Assembly: GCA_031366605.1 (NCBI GenBank)
Contig: JANLOO010000007.1
Span: 88,701 to 152,700 of the forward strand
Reading direction: 5' to 3'
Length of the DNA stretch: 64,000 nucleotides
DNA from: CALMEC01 sp031366605
GTDB lineage: Bacteria; Actinomycetota; Thermoleophilia; Miltoncostaeales; Miltoncostaeaceae
Made by a program: the position numbers and the translations under genes. A model generated the notes under the pieces. The model saw nothing but the letters and a program-made list of their open reading frames with translations. It searched no databases and was not told the DNA's origin. Shown in pieces: positions 33,952-42,479 of this stretch (the first letter of the stretch is position 1; each line of letters starts with the position of its first letter).

Positions 33952-35364
33952 GTGAGCGACCAGTTCGATCTCGTTGTGATCGGGCTCGGTTCGGCGGGAC
34001 TTGCCGCCGCACGGTTTGCCGCCCACATCGGCAAACGGGTCGCCGTCGTCGAGCGGGATCGTCCGGGGGGCGATTGCCTGTGGACGGGATGCGTGCCGAG
34101 CAAAACCCTGCTGGCGTCCGCCCGTTCGGCTCAGCGTGCGCGCACTGCTCCGGCGCTCGGTGTCCACGTCAGCGAACCCACGGCCGATGCCGATGCAGTC
34201 TGGACGCGCGTCAGGGACGTTCAACGTGATATCGCTGGAGGCGACGACAGTCCGCAGGCGTTGACGAAACTTGGCCTCGAGGTTGTGACCGGCTCTGCCC
34301 GTCTGCAATCGGCGACCACGGTTGACGTCGATGGGCGGCAGGTCACAACACGATTCACGCTGATCTGCACCGGATCGCACCCCGCCGTCCCCGCCGTCCC
34401 GGGGCTCGTCGAATCGGGGTACCTCACCAGTGACACCATCTGGAACCTGACCGCGATTCCGCGCCGGCTGGTGGTCATCGGTGCGGGGAGCATCGGCTGT
34501 GAGCTGGGCCAGGCGATGCAACGCCTCGGTTCGCAGGTGACGATCATCGAGTCGGCGCCCCGCATCCTCGCCGCTGAGGAACCCGAGCTGGCCGCATCGC
34601 TCGCCCACCACCTGACAGGCGAAGGGGTCGAAGTCGCGGTTGGCGTGGTCATCGAGCGCGTCGAGCTGGTCGACGGCACGCGGGTCGTCCACGGACGGGT
34701 CGGCGATGAACCGGTGCGGTGGTCGGCGGACGATTTGTTGGTGGCAACCGGGCGGGTGGCGAACGTCGATGACCTGGGACTCGGCGAGGTTGGGATCGCA
34801 ACGACGCCGGCTGGAATCGCGGTCGACAGCCGTCTGCGCACCGCGTGCGCTTCTGTCTTCGCGGCGGGCGACGTGACCGGGCGTCCGCGGTTTACGCATG
34901 TCGCCGCGCACGATGCCACGGTCGCGGTGCGCAACATGTTCTTCCCAGGTTCCACCGAGGCCGCGACGCTGGTTCCGCGGTGCACGTTCACCGATCCGGA
35001 GCTGGCGAACGTCGGGATGACGATCACTGAGGCCCGGGCGCGTCACGGCGCGGCTGCGGTGGCGGTCCACCGGTCGGACCTGACGCGCTCGGATCGCGGC
35101 CGTGCCGACGGCTTGCAGACGGGTGGCATGGTGTTGGTCACCGTCAAGGGCCGCCTTGTCGGGGCGAGCGTCTTGGCGCCGGCCGCGGGAGAGATCGTGC
35201 ACAGCTTGGCGCTCGCGATCTCGCAGCGTCTTCGGTTGCGCGACCTCTCAGCCCTGGTGCACGTCTATCCCACGCTCACCTGGGAAGTCGCGCTCTTGGC
35301 AGCTCAGGCCTCATACGATCGGGCGCGACGGTGGCGGTTCCTTTCCCGCTTCGTTGGTCGTTAG
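33952..35364 (+). CDS. FAD-dependent pyridine nucleotide-disulfide oxidoreductase
   Basis: About 470 residues from a GTG at 33952 (ATG 33937 is an alternative). FAD site VIGLGSAGLAAARFAA, redox disulfide GGDCLWTGCVPSKTLL (Cys-x4-Cys), NAD(P) site VIGAGSIGCELGQAMQRLG, second FAD motif VFAAGDVTGRPRFTH, and the dimerisation domain with HVYPTLTWE. The usual catalytic His-Pro of lipoamide and mercuric reductases reads as Tyr-Pro, as in mercuric-reductase-like homologues. There is no N-terminal HMA domain or C-terminal Cys pair, so true mercuric reduction is unlikely. Substrate unknown. Confidence 0.87.
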   Translation: MSDQFDLVVIGLGSAGLAAARFAAHIGKRVAVVERDRPGGDCLWTGCVPSKTLLASARSAQRARTAPALGVHVSEPTADADAVWTRVRDVQRDIAGGDDSPQALTKLGLEVVTGSARLQSATTVDVDGRQVTTRFTLICTGSHPAVPAVPGLVESGYLTSDTIWNLTAIPRRLVVIGAGSIGCELGQAMQRLGSQVTIIESAPRILAAEEPELAASLAHHLTGEGVEVAVGVVIERVELVDGTRVVHGRVGDEPVRWSADDLLVATGRVANVDDLGLGEVGIATTPAGIAVDSRLRTACASVFAAGDVTGRPRFTHVAAHDATVAVRNMFFPGSTEAATLVPRCTFTDPELANVGMTITEARARHGAAAVAVHRSDLTRSDRGRADGLQTGGMVLVTVKGRLVGASVLAPAAGEIVHSLALAISQRLRLRDLSALVHVYPTLTWEVALLAAQASYDRARRWRFLSRFVGR

Positions 35365-35490
35365 AGTCCGTGCAGGAATAGGCACTGCATCGGATGGCGA
35401 GCGAAACGGCCCGGAGCGGGCTCGCCCCCGGCGAGTGGAAATTCGAACCTCAGAACGCCTATTTCCGAAGCAAAACCGAGCAGACGGTGC

Positions 35491-35530
35491 GGTGGTTCCT
35501 GCGCGGGCCCTTTAGGGCCTGCGCACCACC
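35491..35530. terminator. Bidirectional terminator between convergent genes
   Basis: GCGCGGGCCC-ttta-GGGCCTGCGC (one mismatch) flanked by GGTGGT and ACCACC that extend the stem. It overlaps the stop codon of the phosphatidyltransferase gene and can serve both converging transcripts. Confidence 0.65.
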
Positions 35531-36309
35531 GAGACGACGAACGTGGCGATCGCGCCGATGGCCCCAGCGGCTGCAAGGGGCGCCCCGACGCTCCAGCCGA
35601 GCAGCGCCAACACGACGCCGGTCATCAACACCGCTCCGGGGATGCGTGCCGAGATGTAGCGGTCTGTCGCGGGAGCCGTCGCGCGGACGAAGTAGCAGGC
35701 GGTGACCGTCAGCCACGGCAATGCGACGCGTACCAACACGACCAACGCAATCCACCATGGCAGCGTTCCAGTCCGTCCGGCCAGCACCGCGGCGACGGTG
35801 AGGATGACGGTGTCCGATGCCCCGTCCAACCAGCGTCCCAGGCGCGTTTCCTCACCACGGTTGCGGGCGAGCCATCCGTCGATCACGTCGAGGGCGCCCA
35901 GCGCGACCAGCCCGATTGCCAGTGCCGTCGAGTCGACCGCCGGTAGGGCGGGCACGGCTGCCACGCGCGCAAGGCTCACGATGTTCGCGCGACCGAGCCC
36001 GTCGACCCGCGATCCGTCAGGACGTTCGAGCATCCCCAGATGCCACCACACCATCGCCATCACCAGCACCCACCACGCGGCCCCCACGCCGGCCAGTGTC
36101 AGGTGTCCGAGGATCGCCACCACAGCCCAGGCGGCAAGCCCGGCGACGCCGAGCGTCAGCGTCTGACGGCGTTCGCGCGGTCGGTCCGAGACGGTGTCGG
36201 CGGAGCGGCGAAACGATGCGGCGAGGAACGCCGTCCATGCCGTCGGGCGGTAGCGGGCGTCGCGAAGGTCTGCCAGCACCCCCCGGGTCCAGCGTTCGCC
36301 GTCGGTCAC
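35512..36309 (-). CDS. CDP-alcohol phosphatidyltransferase family protein
   Basis: 265-residue membrane enzyme that joins a CDP-activated lipid to an alcohol, or the reverse. The full active-site motif D-G-x2-A-R-x8-G-x3-D-x3-D is present at residues 144-166. About six hydrophobic segments follow a 50-residue basic cytoplasmic N-terminus. It is the third gene of an operon with the methyltransferase (ATGA overlap at 36306-36309) and a Tes-like radical SAM gene. The product cannot be assigned (phosphatidylglycerol-, inositol- or unusual headgroup synthesis are all possible). Confidence 0.88.
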   Translation of the reverse strand: MTDGERWTRGVLADLRDARYRPTAWTAFLAASFRRSADTVSDRPRERRQTLTLGVAGLAAWAVVAILGHLTLAGVGAAWWVLVMAMVWWHLGMLERPDGSRVDGLGRANIVSLARVAAVPALPAVDSTALAIGLVALGALDVIDGWLARNRGEETRLGRWLDGASDTVILTVAAVLAGRTGTLPWWIALVVLVRVALPWLTVTACYFVRATAPATDRYISARIPGAVLMTGVVLALLGWSVGAPLAAAGAIGAIATFVVSVVRRP

Positions 36310-37100
36310 GCCGGCAGCCGCGCCACGATGGTCGCGTACCCCAGGGCACCGTCGGCGAGGGCTGCGCGAGCTGCGGCGACGAGCTCCAATCCGCGGGGGG
36401 CCATCGCAGCGATCTGCGGGACGGTCGACGCGACGCGACGCGCCAGCCGCAGCCGTGCCTCAACACGATCGATCAGCTGCGCGATCGCATCGTCGTGGCG
36501 TTCGGTGTGGGTTACTTCGAACCCGGCATCCGTCAGCAGGGCGCGTACCTGGTCGACCGGTCGGGCGTCGGCGACGCACGATGCCCATCCGGCCAGGCCG
36601 CCGAACGCGACCGAGAGTCGGGCCGGCTGGGTGACGACGTCCGAAAGCGCAAGGCATCCGCCGGGCCGCAGCACCCGCGCGAGCTCGGCGACCGCGCGTG
36701 GCTTATCGGGAAACAGACACAGGGCGCATTCGCACAGGATTGCGTCGGCCTCGCCGTCGTCCAGCGGCAGTCGTTCCGCGTCGGCGCACACAAACCGCAC
36801 CCGTCCGTCCAGGCCGCCCGCGCGGGCTGCGGCCGAGGCGTGTGCGACGTTGTCGCCGGAAAGGTCGATGCCGACCACCCGACAGCCGGTCTCGGTCGCG
36901 GCGAGCATCGCGCTGGTGCCACGGCCGGAGGCCACGTCGACCAGCACGGCGTCGTGCCGCAGGGCCAGGTGAGCCATCAGCCCGCGGGTCAGGCGCTCGC
37001 CGCCCGGGTGGAAGCTCTCGCCCAGCAGGTACGTCGCGATCTCCCCACCGTAGGAGGCTGCGCAGCACGCCTTGACCTCCTCCGCGGCCAGGCTGTTCAC
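36306..37100 (-). CDS. SAM-dependent methyltransferase of the lipid-like radical SAM operon
   Basis: 264-residue class I methyltransferase. The SAM motif is VDVASGRGTSAMLAA (about residue 54), followed by CRVVGIDLSGDN, ADAILCECALCLFPDKPRA and VLRPGGCLALSDV; an N-terminal EVKACCAASYGGEIATYLLG with paired Cys and SFHPGG precedes it. The GTG at 37100 overlaps the radical SAM stop (GTGA), so translation is coupled; the longer frame to 37337 is inside that gene. UbiE/ArsM-like in general layout; the substrate is unknown. Confidence 0.87.
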   Translation of the reverse strand: MNSLAAEEVKACCAASYGGEIATYLLGESFHPGGERLTRGLMAHLALRHDAVLVDVASGRGTSAMLAATETGCRVVGIDLSGDNVAHASAAARAGGLDGRVRFVCADAERLPLDDGEADAILCECALCLFPDKPRAVAELARVLRPGGCLALSDVVTQPARLSVAFGGLAGWASCVADARPVDQVRALLTDAGFEVTHTERHDDAIAQLIDRVEARLRLARRVASTVPQIAAMAPRGLELVAAARAALADGALGYATIVARLPA

Positions 37101-38629
37101 GGCGCGAGCCGCCGTCCCGTCGGGCCCGCGTTGGGCCGGGCATCCGGTGAGGTTGCAACGGTACGTGAGCCATGTCGGGTTGGGGTCAACATCGCCGCGA
37201 GCGGTTGGGCATTGGGAACGACGGTGTCGACCGGTCGGCCGGTCAGCGCTGCGCGCACCTGCTCGCGGTACCCCACCGTGTTGTAGGCGCAGAAGGGGAT
37301 CAACCGTCCGTCCGGCGTGATCTGCTCGACGCAGCACTTCATCAACTGCCTGACGTTGAGGGTATAGGCGTCCTGGAAGTCCTGGACCATGATCATGAAG
37401 ACGTGGCTTGCGAAGTCGCTGAGCGCATCGGGGAGGTCAAGGCCACAGCTCTCGCACGCGAGCAACGCGGCTTCGGCTCCCGGGGTGGCAGACGCCGAGA
37501 ACATCGCCTCGAGCGCGTGGCGCACCTCCAGGTCAGGGATGACGCGGTTGGCTGCATAGTCCAGGTAGTCGTCAACGTCGATCAGGCGGGCAAACGGCAC
37601 CAATGCACCCTCGTCGACGAACGCGTAACACATGCTGCGGCAGGTCGGGAAGCAACACGGGACGGGGGTGAAGTCCGACACCCGCAGCCACTCCGGAACC
37701 TGTGTCGCGAGCAGCTTCATGATGTCGGGGTTCGTCAGGCGCTCGAGCGGGTCGAAGCTGACGTGCCGTCCGGCGTGGGTGACCGGCTGAAAGACGACGC
37801 TGCGCACCGCGGGGTGGGTCACGCCATGGCGGACGATCGCGCCGACCTCGTGCTCGTTGACGCGCTTCTCAACGGCCGCGACGAGCGTCACGACCAATCC
37901 GGCGTCGGCGCAATTCTGGAGTGCGCGTTCCTTGTCCGCGCGCAGATCCCTCCCCCGGATGGCAACGTGGGTCGCTTCGTCGAAGCCGTCGAATTGCAGG
38001 TAGACCAGCACGCCGAGCCGCGCGAGCTCGTCGGCGAAACCCCGGTCGCGGGCCAGGCGGATGCCGTTGGTGTTGAGCATCACATTGCGGACACCGCGGT
38101 CGACCGCCATCTGCAGGAACTCGACGATGTTGGGGTGGATGCTGGGCTCTCCGCCCGAGAACTGCACGACCTCCGGGTCGCCCTCCGCCGCGATGAACGC
38201 GTCGAGCATGACCGCGACCTGTTCGCGGGTCAGCGAGAAGTTGTCGGGCCCGTGGCCGGAGTCGGCGAAGCAGATCGGGCAGTCCAGGTTGCACGAGCTG
38301 TTGACCTCGATGATTCCCAGGCAGGCGTGCTGCTTGTGGTCAGGGCACAGGCCGCAGTCGAGGGGGCAGCCGTCGCGGACCTCGGTCTGGAACTCCAGCG
38401 GAAGCGTGCCCGGTTTGTTGTAGCGAAGTTGACTCATGTAGAGGTCGGCGTCACTCGAGATCAGCGCATCGAACGTCCCGTGCTCTGCACAGCGCTTGCG
38501 CATCACCACGCGCCCATCCTTGATGTTGACCTCGGCGTCGATCACCACCTTGCACACCGGGCAGATCGAGCGAGTCAGCTCCAGAAACACCTCATCGCGA
38601 TCAGCCCTCGGTGTTGCATGCGTTGCCAT
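37097..38629 (-). CDS. Tes/MJ0619-like radical SAM protein
   Basis: 510 residues. The layout matches the MJ0619/tetraether-synthase type: an N-terminal Cys module (SICPVCKVVIDAE, C47, CPLDCGLCPDH at 88-95, C103), the radical SAM cluster CNLDCPIC (C113, C117, C120), FSGGEPSIHP, NTNGIRLA, YLQFDG, then a Cys-rich C-terminal part (PCCFPTCRSMC, CESCG, MKCC, PFC) suitable for further Fe-S clusters. Archaeal Tes couples lipid tails; other relatives methylate or couple carbons. The start is set by AAGGAG 6 nt before ATG 38629. It is the first gene of a three-gene operon with lipid-type enzymes, which supports a membrane-lipid role; this is inferred. Confidence 0.87.
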   Translation of the reverse strand: MATHATPRADRDEVFLELTRSICPVCKVVIDAEVNIKDGRVVMRKRCAEHGTFDALISSDADLYMSQLRYNKPGTLPLEFQTEVRDGCPLDCGLCPDHKQHACLGIIEVNSSCNLDCPICFADSGHGPDNFSLTREQVAVMLDAFIAAEGDPEVVQFSGGEPSIHPNIVEFLQMAVDRGVRNVMLNTNGIRLARDRGFADELARLGVLVYLQFDGFDEATHVAIRGRDLRADKERALQNCADAGLVVTLVAAVEKRVNEHEVGAIVRHGVTHPAVRSVVFQPVTHAGRHVSFDPLERLTNPDIMKLLATQVPEWLRVSDFTPVPCCFPTCRSMCYAFVDEGALVPFARLIDVDDYLDYAANRVIPDLEVRHALEAMFSASATPGAEAALLACESCGLDLPDALSDFASHVFMIMVQDFQDAYTLNVRQLMKCCVEQITPDGRLIPFCAYNTVGYREQVRAALTGRPVDTVVPNAQPLAAMLTPTRHGSRTVATSPDARPNAGPTGRRLAP

Positions 38630-39060
38630 GGTTCTCCTTGGATTGGATTGGAGCGCTCTGAGCTGGCGCGCACTGTACGGCTTGATCCGGTGTGGGTGGA
38701 CATGATCGCAACGGTCTGCCACCGCCCGTCACGTGGGGCGCGGTCAGATCGACCGTGCCGGTCACGCCGCCGCGAATCGGGCGCGCGCGACCGTCTGCCG
38801 GGCCTCGAGCTGCGTCTGTGAACGTACGCGACGCCCGCCGCGACGTGGCGGTTTGGCGTGGTGATGACCCGACCGCCAAACCGCAAAAACTCGCCAAGCG
38901 TCTGAACCGTGATGACAGGCCAATCGCGAGGCGAACTCAGGAAACCCGTAACGCAATCGTCGTGCACCTGTTCTACTGGATAAGGTTCGCCATCAGGAAC
39001 CCCGCCGGCTCGAACTTTCCCGTGGCGAGACATTCACGACGTCATCCAAGGAGACCCAGC
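38630..39060. other. Divergent intergenic region with an 11-bp hairpin
   Basis: 431 bp between the radical SAM operon and the VWA protein gene; no gene found. It contains a perfect inverted repeat GCGGTTTGGCG (38848-38858) / CGCCAAACCGC (38874-38884) with a 15-nt spacer, followed on the + side by an A-run. It is not placed as a terminator for either flanking gene and may be an operator. AAGGAG ribosome-binding sites are present at both ends. Confidence 0.45.
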
Positions 39061-40890
39061 ATGCTTTCGCTCTCACTTCAACGGCCTGCACGGATCGTCG
39101 CGATGTTGACCGCGACGATGGTGGCGCTGCTCGCGAGCCTGGCCGCGACGGCCTCGGCCGCGGTGATCAACCCTGACCTCAAGCCCGCCTGTGGCGCCAA
39201 GGTCATCCTGGTTCTGGACGAATCGGGGTCCATCCAGGGCACGGCTGGGGCCGAGGCAGCTGTCCGCAACGCCGCGAATGCGTTGGCCACTGGGCTGGCT
39301 GACACCGGATCGCAGCTTGCGGTCATCGAGTTCGGCTCGTCAGCGAAACGGGTCTTCAACTACACGCCCGTCACGTCGGGCGCCGCGGGAACGCTTGTGA
39401 CGACGTTCCAGCCGTACTTCGGCGGCACCGCCATCGCGCCGGCTGACGTCTACGACTCGCCGTCGCAGACCGGCCAGTTCACGAACTGGGAGGATGCGCT
39501 CCAAGAGGTTCAGGCCCTCAACACCACGGCGGGCGTTGCGCCACTCGTCGTGTTCATCACCGACGGTGACCCGACGGCCACCGGCACGTCTCCGCCGTTT
39601 CAGACGAACGTCGCCATCGCGACGGCCCTGGCCCCGGCGGTCATCCAGGCCGACGCGGTCAAGACCCAAGGCAGCCACATCCTGGCCGTCGGCGTCGGCG
39701 CGGCGCTCAACAACGCCACGAGCCTCGGTCGCCTCAGCGCGATCAGCGGTCCCGACGTCGTCACCAGTGCGACGGCGATCGACCTGAAGACCACCGATGT
39801 CCTTGCGATCGCGAACTTCGCCAATCTCCCCACGGCGCTCGCAACGATCGTCAACGAACTCTGCGTGAAGTCGGTCACGATCACGAAGGTCGTCAACAGG
39901 CCGGTGGTCGTTTCCGGAACGCTCGTGACTTACACGATCCGTGTGACGAACACCGGTGGCGTCGCCCTCAACACGGTCACCGTCGCGGATGCGATCGCGC
40001 CGAGCTGCGCGAAGACCATCGGTGGTCTGGCCGTCGGCGCGTTCAACGAGTACACCTGTACCGCGACCATCACGCAGGACACCACCAACACCGCGACGGT
40101 GACCTCGAAGGACCCACAGGGTGCCGCCGTGGCGCCCACGAGCGCGAGCGCGAGGGTCGACGTCATCGCTCCGGGACTGGATATCACCAAGACAGTCGAC
40201 AAGGCCCAGGTCACCATTGGACAGCAGGTGACGTACACGATCACGGTCAGGAACACCGGTGATGTGATCCTCACGAACGTGGTCGTCAAGGACCCCACAG
40301 TGCCGGCCTGCGACAAGGTCATCGGCGACCTCGCCGTGGGTGCCACCGTCACCGTGACCTGCACCGCGACGGTCACCGCCAACAACACCAACGTCGCCAT
40401 CGCGACTGCGACGGATCCGGTCGGAAACCCCGGGACGCAGATCACGCGGCAAGCGACCGCGGCGGTGACGGCCGTACCGCCGATCAACATCGCCGGTGCG
40501 TCGCAAACCACCCTCGGGATCGACAAACGGGGCCCAGCGACTGCGAAGGCTGGACAGTCGATCTCCTATCGCATCAAGATCACCAACACCGGCACCATCG
40601 CTGCGCAGAATGTGGTGGTGCGCGACCGCCTGCCCACCTCGATGGCGCTCGCCGCGAAGCCTGCCGGGGTCCAACTGGTCAACGGCTTCGTGATCGCCAC
40701 GGTCGGGACCCTCGATCCGGGTGCGTCCAAGTCAATCATCCTGAAGGTCAGGATCGACCGGACGGCCACCGGGGCGCGGACGAACGTGGCGACCGCGAGT
40801 GCCACAAACGCGGCGCAGGTCCGCGACTCAGCACGCATCAGGATCGTCAAGATCGGGGGACGGGTCCGGATCCCGATCGTCACCGGGTAG
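39061..40890 (+). CDS. Secreted von Willebrand factor A protein with DUF11 repeats
   Basis: 609-residue secreted protein. Signal peptide about 1-33 (hydrophobic core, cut after TASA). The VWA domain (about 40-260) has the MIDAS motif DESGS and a TDGDP loop. Three DUF11-type Ig-like repeats follow (each with YTI-x-V-x-NTG), the last beginning LGIDKRGPATAKAGQS. The protein ends in VRIPIVTG, nearly the same as the end of the large DUF11 protein encoded 1.6 kb downstream. Start set by AAGGAG. Likely an adhesive or surface-structural protein; no LPXTG or membrane helix is present at the C-terminus. Confidence 0.87.
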   Translation: MLSLSLQRPARIVAMLTATMVALLASLAATASAAVINPDLKPACGAKVILVLDESGSIQGTAGAEAAVRNAANALATGLADTGSQLAVIEFGSSAKRVFNYTPVTSGAAGTLVTTFQPYFGGTAIAPADVYDSPSQTGQFTNWEDALQEVQALNTTAGVAPLVVFITDGDPTATGTSPPFQTNVAIATALAPAVIQADAVKTQGSHILAVGVGAALNNATSLGRLSAISGPDVVTSATAIDLKTTDVLAIANFANLPTALATIVNELCVKSVTITKVVNRPVVVSGTLVTYTIRVTNTGGVALNTVTVADAIAPSCAKTIGGLAVGAFNEYTCTATITQDTTNTATVTSKDPQGAAVAPTSASARVDVIAPGLDITKTVDKAQVTIGQQVTYTITVRNTGDVILTNVVVKDPTVPACDKVIGDLAVGATVTVTCTATVTANNTNVAIATATDPVGNPGTQITRQATAAVTAVPPINIAGASQTTLGIDKRGPATAKAGQSISYRIKITNTGTIAAQNVVVRDRLPTSMALAAKPAGVQLVNGFVIATVGTLDPGASKSIILKVRIDRTATGARTNVATASATNAAQVRDSARIRIVKIGGRVRIPIVTG

Positions 40891-41112
40891 TCGCTGCTTG
40901 TCAGTCGCTGGCGCCTCGGCCGGCGACGACGAGCAGGACTTCGAGTTCGTCGCGCCTCGACCAACCGGTCACCAGGGTGCTGAACCCGAGGTCAATGCCT
41001 CATCGCCTGACGAGAAAGCCCTCGCGCGCTCCGTGAGGAACGCGTGCGACCTTGCGGCGGGTGATGTCCCCCGTGCCCTCTGTGGGTCATCGGCCCAGCT
41101 AGCCTGGAGCGC

Positions 41113-41952
41113 ATGTCAACGATCCGTATCGCCGTCGCCTCGACCCCGCTGACGGCGACGCTCGCCGAGGCCGTCCCGGCGGCCATCGCGGCGGTCGAGG
41201 AGGCCGGTCGTCTCGGTGCGACCGTGCTCTGCCTGCCCGAGACAGCGTTGCCGGGCCACCGGCTGCAGCCGCGCCCGGTGCCCCATGTCACGCAGGGCGA
41301 CCTCGATGACGCGATCGACGCGGTTGCCGTCGCAGCACGCCGCGCGGGTGTCGTCACGATCGTCGGTGCCGAGCGTCTGACGCCGGCCGGTCGGGAGATC
41401 ATCGCGATCGTGCTGGACGCCGACGGCGCCCGGCTTGGCGATCAGGCCAAGCGGCAGATCGATCCGACCGAGGAGGCGCACTACGTCGCCGGCAGCGGGC
41501 GACGCACCTTCACTGCCGGCGGGGTCGCGTTCGCGGTTGCGATCTGCCACGAGGCCTTCCGCTACCCGGAGCTGGCAAGCGCGGCCGCGCTCGACGGCGC
41601 GCAGGTTCTGTTCGTGCCGCACTTCGTGACAACCGACGACGGGTCGCTTCCCGAGCGCTGGTGCGATGCCTCGAACCCGTACCACGAGAAGGCGCTGATG
41701 TGCCGGGCGCTCGAGAATACGATCTACGTCGCCACCGCGAACGTCGCCGGCGCGGAGCAGGGGTCGGCGAGCTGCATCATCGCGCCGGACGGCTCGCTCG
41801 TCGCGCAGGTGCCCTACGGCGATGTCGGGGTGGCGGCCGCCGACGTCGACCTGGCCCTCGCTGACGGATTGCTCGCCCGGCGCTGGGCTCCGCAGCGCAA
41901 CCTGGGGACGGCTCCGGGAGAGATTCATTCACCTGCGGTGCCCGGGGCATGA
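41113..41952 (+). CDS. Carbon-nitrogen hydrolase (nitrilase superfamily)
   Basis: 279-residue amidase/nitrilase-fold enzyme. The catalytic triad is Glu in CLPETALPG, Lys in DQAKRQIDPTEE and Cys in VAICHEAFRYPE. No extra domains; the length fits stand-alone amidases or carbamoylases. The substrate cannot be told. TAGCCT lies 7 nt before the ATG with no Shine-Dalgarno, suggesting a leaderless transcript. The neighbours (secreted proteins) give no functional hint. Confidence 0.87.
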   Translation: MSTIRIAVASTPLTATLAEAVPAAIAAVEEAGRLGATVLCLPETALPGHRLQPRPVPHVTQGDLDDAIDAVAVAARRAGVVTIVGAERLTPAGREIIAIVLDADGARLGDQAKRQIDPTEEAHYVAGSGRRTFTAGGVAFAVAICHEAFRYPELASAAALDGAQVLFVPHFVTTDDGSLPERWCDASNPYHEKALMCRALENTIYVATANVAGAEQGSASCIIAPDGSLVAQVPYGDVGVAAADVDLALADGLLARRWAPQRNLGTAPGEIHSPAVPGA

Positions 41953-42225
41953 CGTTCTCATTGGACCTGAAGCTGGGAGCTGCCCCGATGAGTGCCTTGC
42001 GGTAGTCCGGGTTCTGCCCAATCGCCGCACGCAGATCCCCGCTCGCGCCCCCTACCGCAAGGTTCGTGACGTTCACAGTCCTGCCCGTGTCGTTCGCGAT
42101 CCGCTTCGCGAGGAGCTCCGGGAAGCTCCGTTGGGGGCCCGCGTCGCCCGCGCCGGTGGGAACAGAGTCGCCGAGGGCGACGAGATCCCACGCGTGGGAG
42201 GGCGGCTCGAACGCAGTGATTTCGT
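41953..42225 (-). pseudogene. Remnant of an SGNH/GDSL hydrolase gene
   Basis: The minus-strand frame encodes WDLVALGDSVPTGAG, FPELLAKRIANDTG and VTNLAVGGASGDLRAAI, the N-terminal catalytic block and second conserved block of an SGNH hydrolase, then stops matching at about 41960, where the nitrilase gene begins on the other strand. Blocks III and V (with the Asp/His) are absent, and no good start is visible. It is a truncated gene. Confidence 0.65.
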
Positions 42226-42479
42226 CGGGTGTCCGTCCTCGGGCGGCCCGAATATGGCCGGATATGCGGACGGTCTGCGTCCTGCGCTCGCTCCGTCTTC
42301 GCACGCCGGATCCATCGACGGACGTCCGGGCGGATGGGTGTACTAGCCGAAGGTCCAGGGTCGAGGACGACCTCGAACTATACGTTTTGGGGTTTTGCAA
42401 CGACGTTACTGCGATCACAGTCGTAGGGCCGACGCCTGTCGCCGGAGTCGTGTCACCCTTGAACCAAGGACCGGTTGAG

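Noticed and set aside
32685..34103. 472-codon minus-strand frame shifted from the HD-GYP gene
   Set aside because: Same-strand alternative frame of the HD-GYP gene with Arg/Gly-rich composition.
39340..40674. 444-codon minus-strand frame opposite the VWA gene
   Set aside because: Asp/Arg/Gly-rich antisense translation of Thr/Val-rich repeats.
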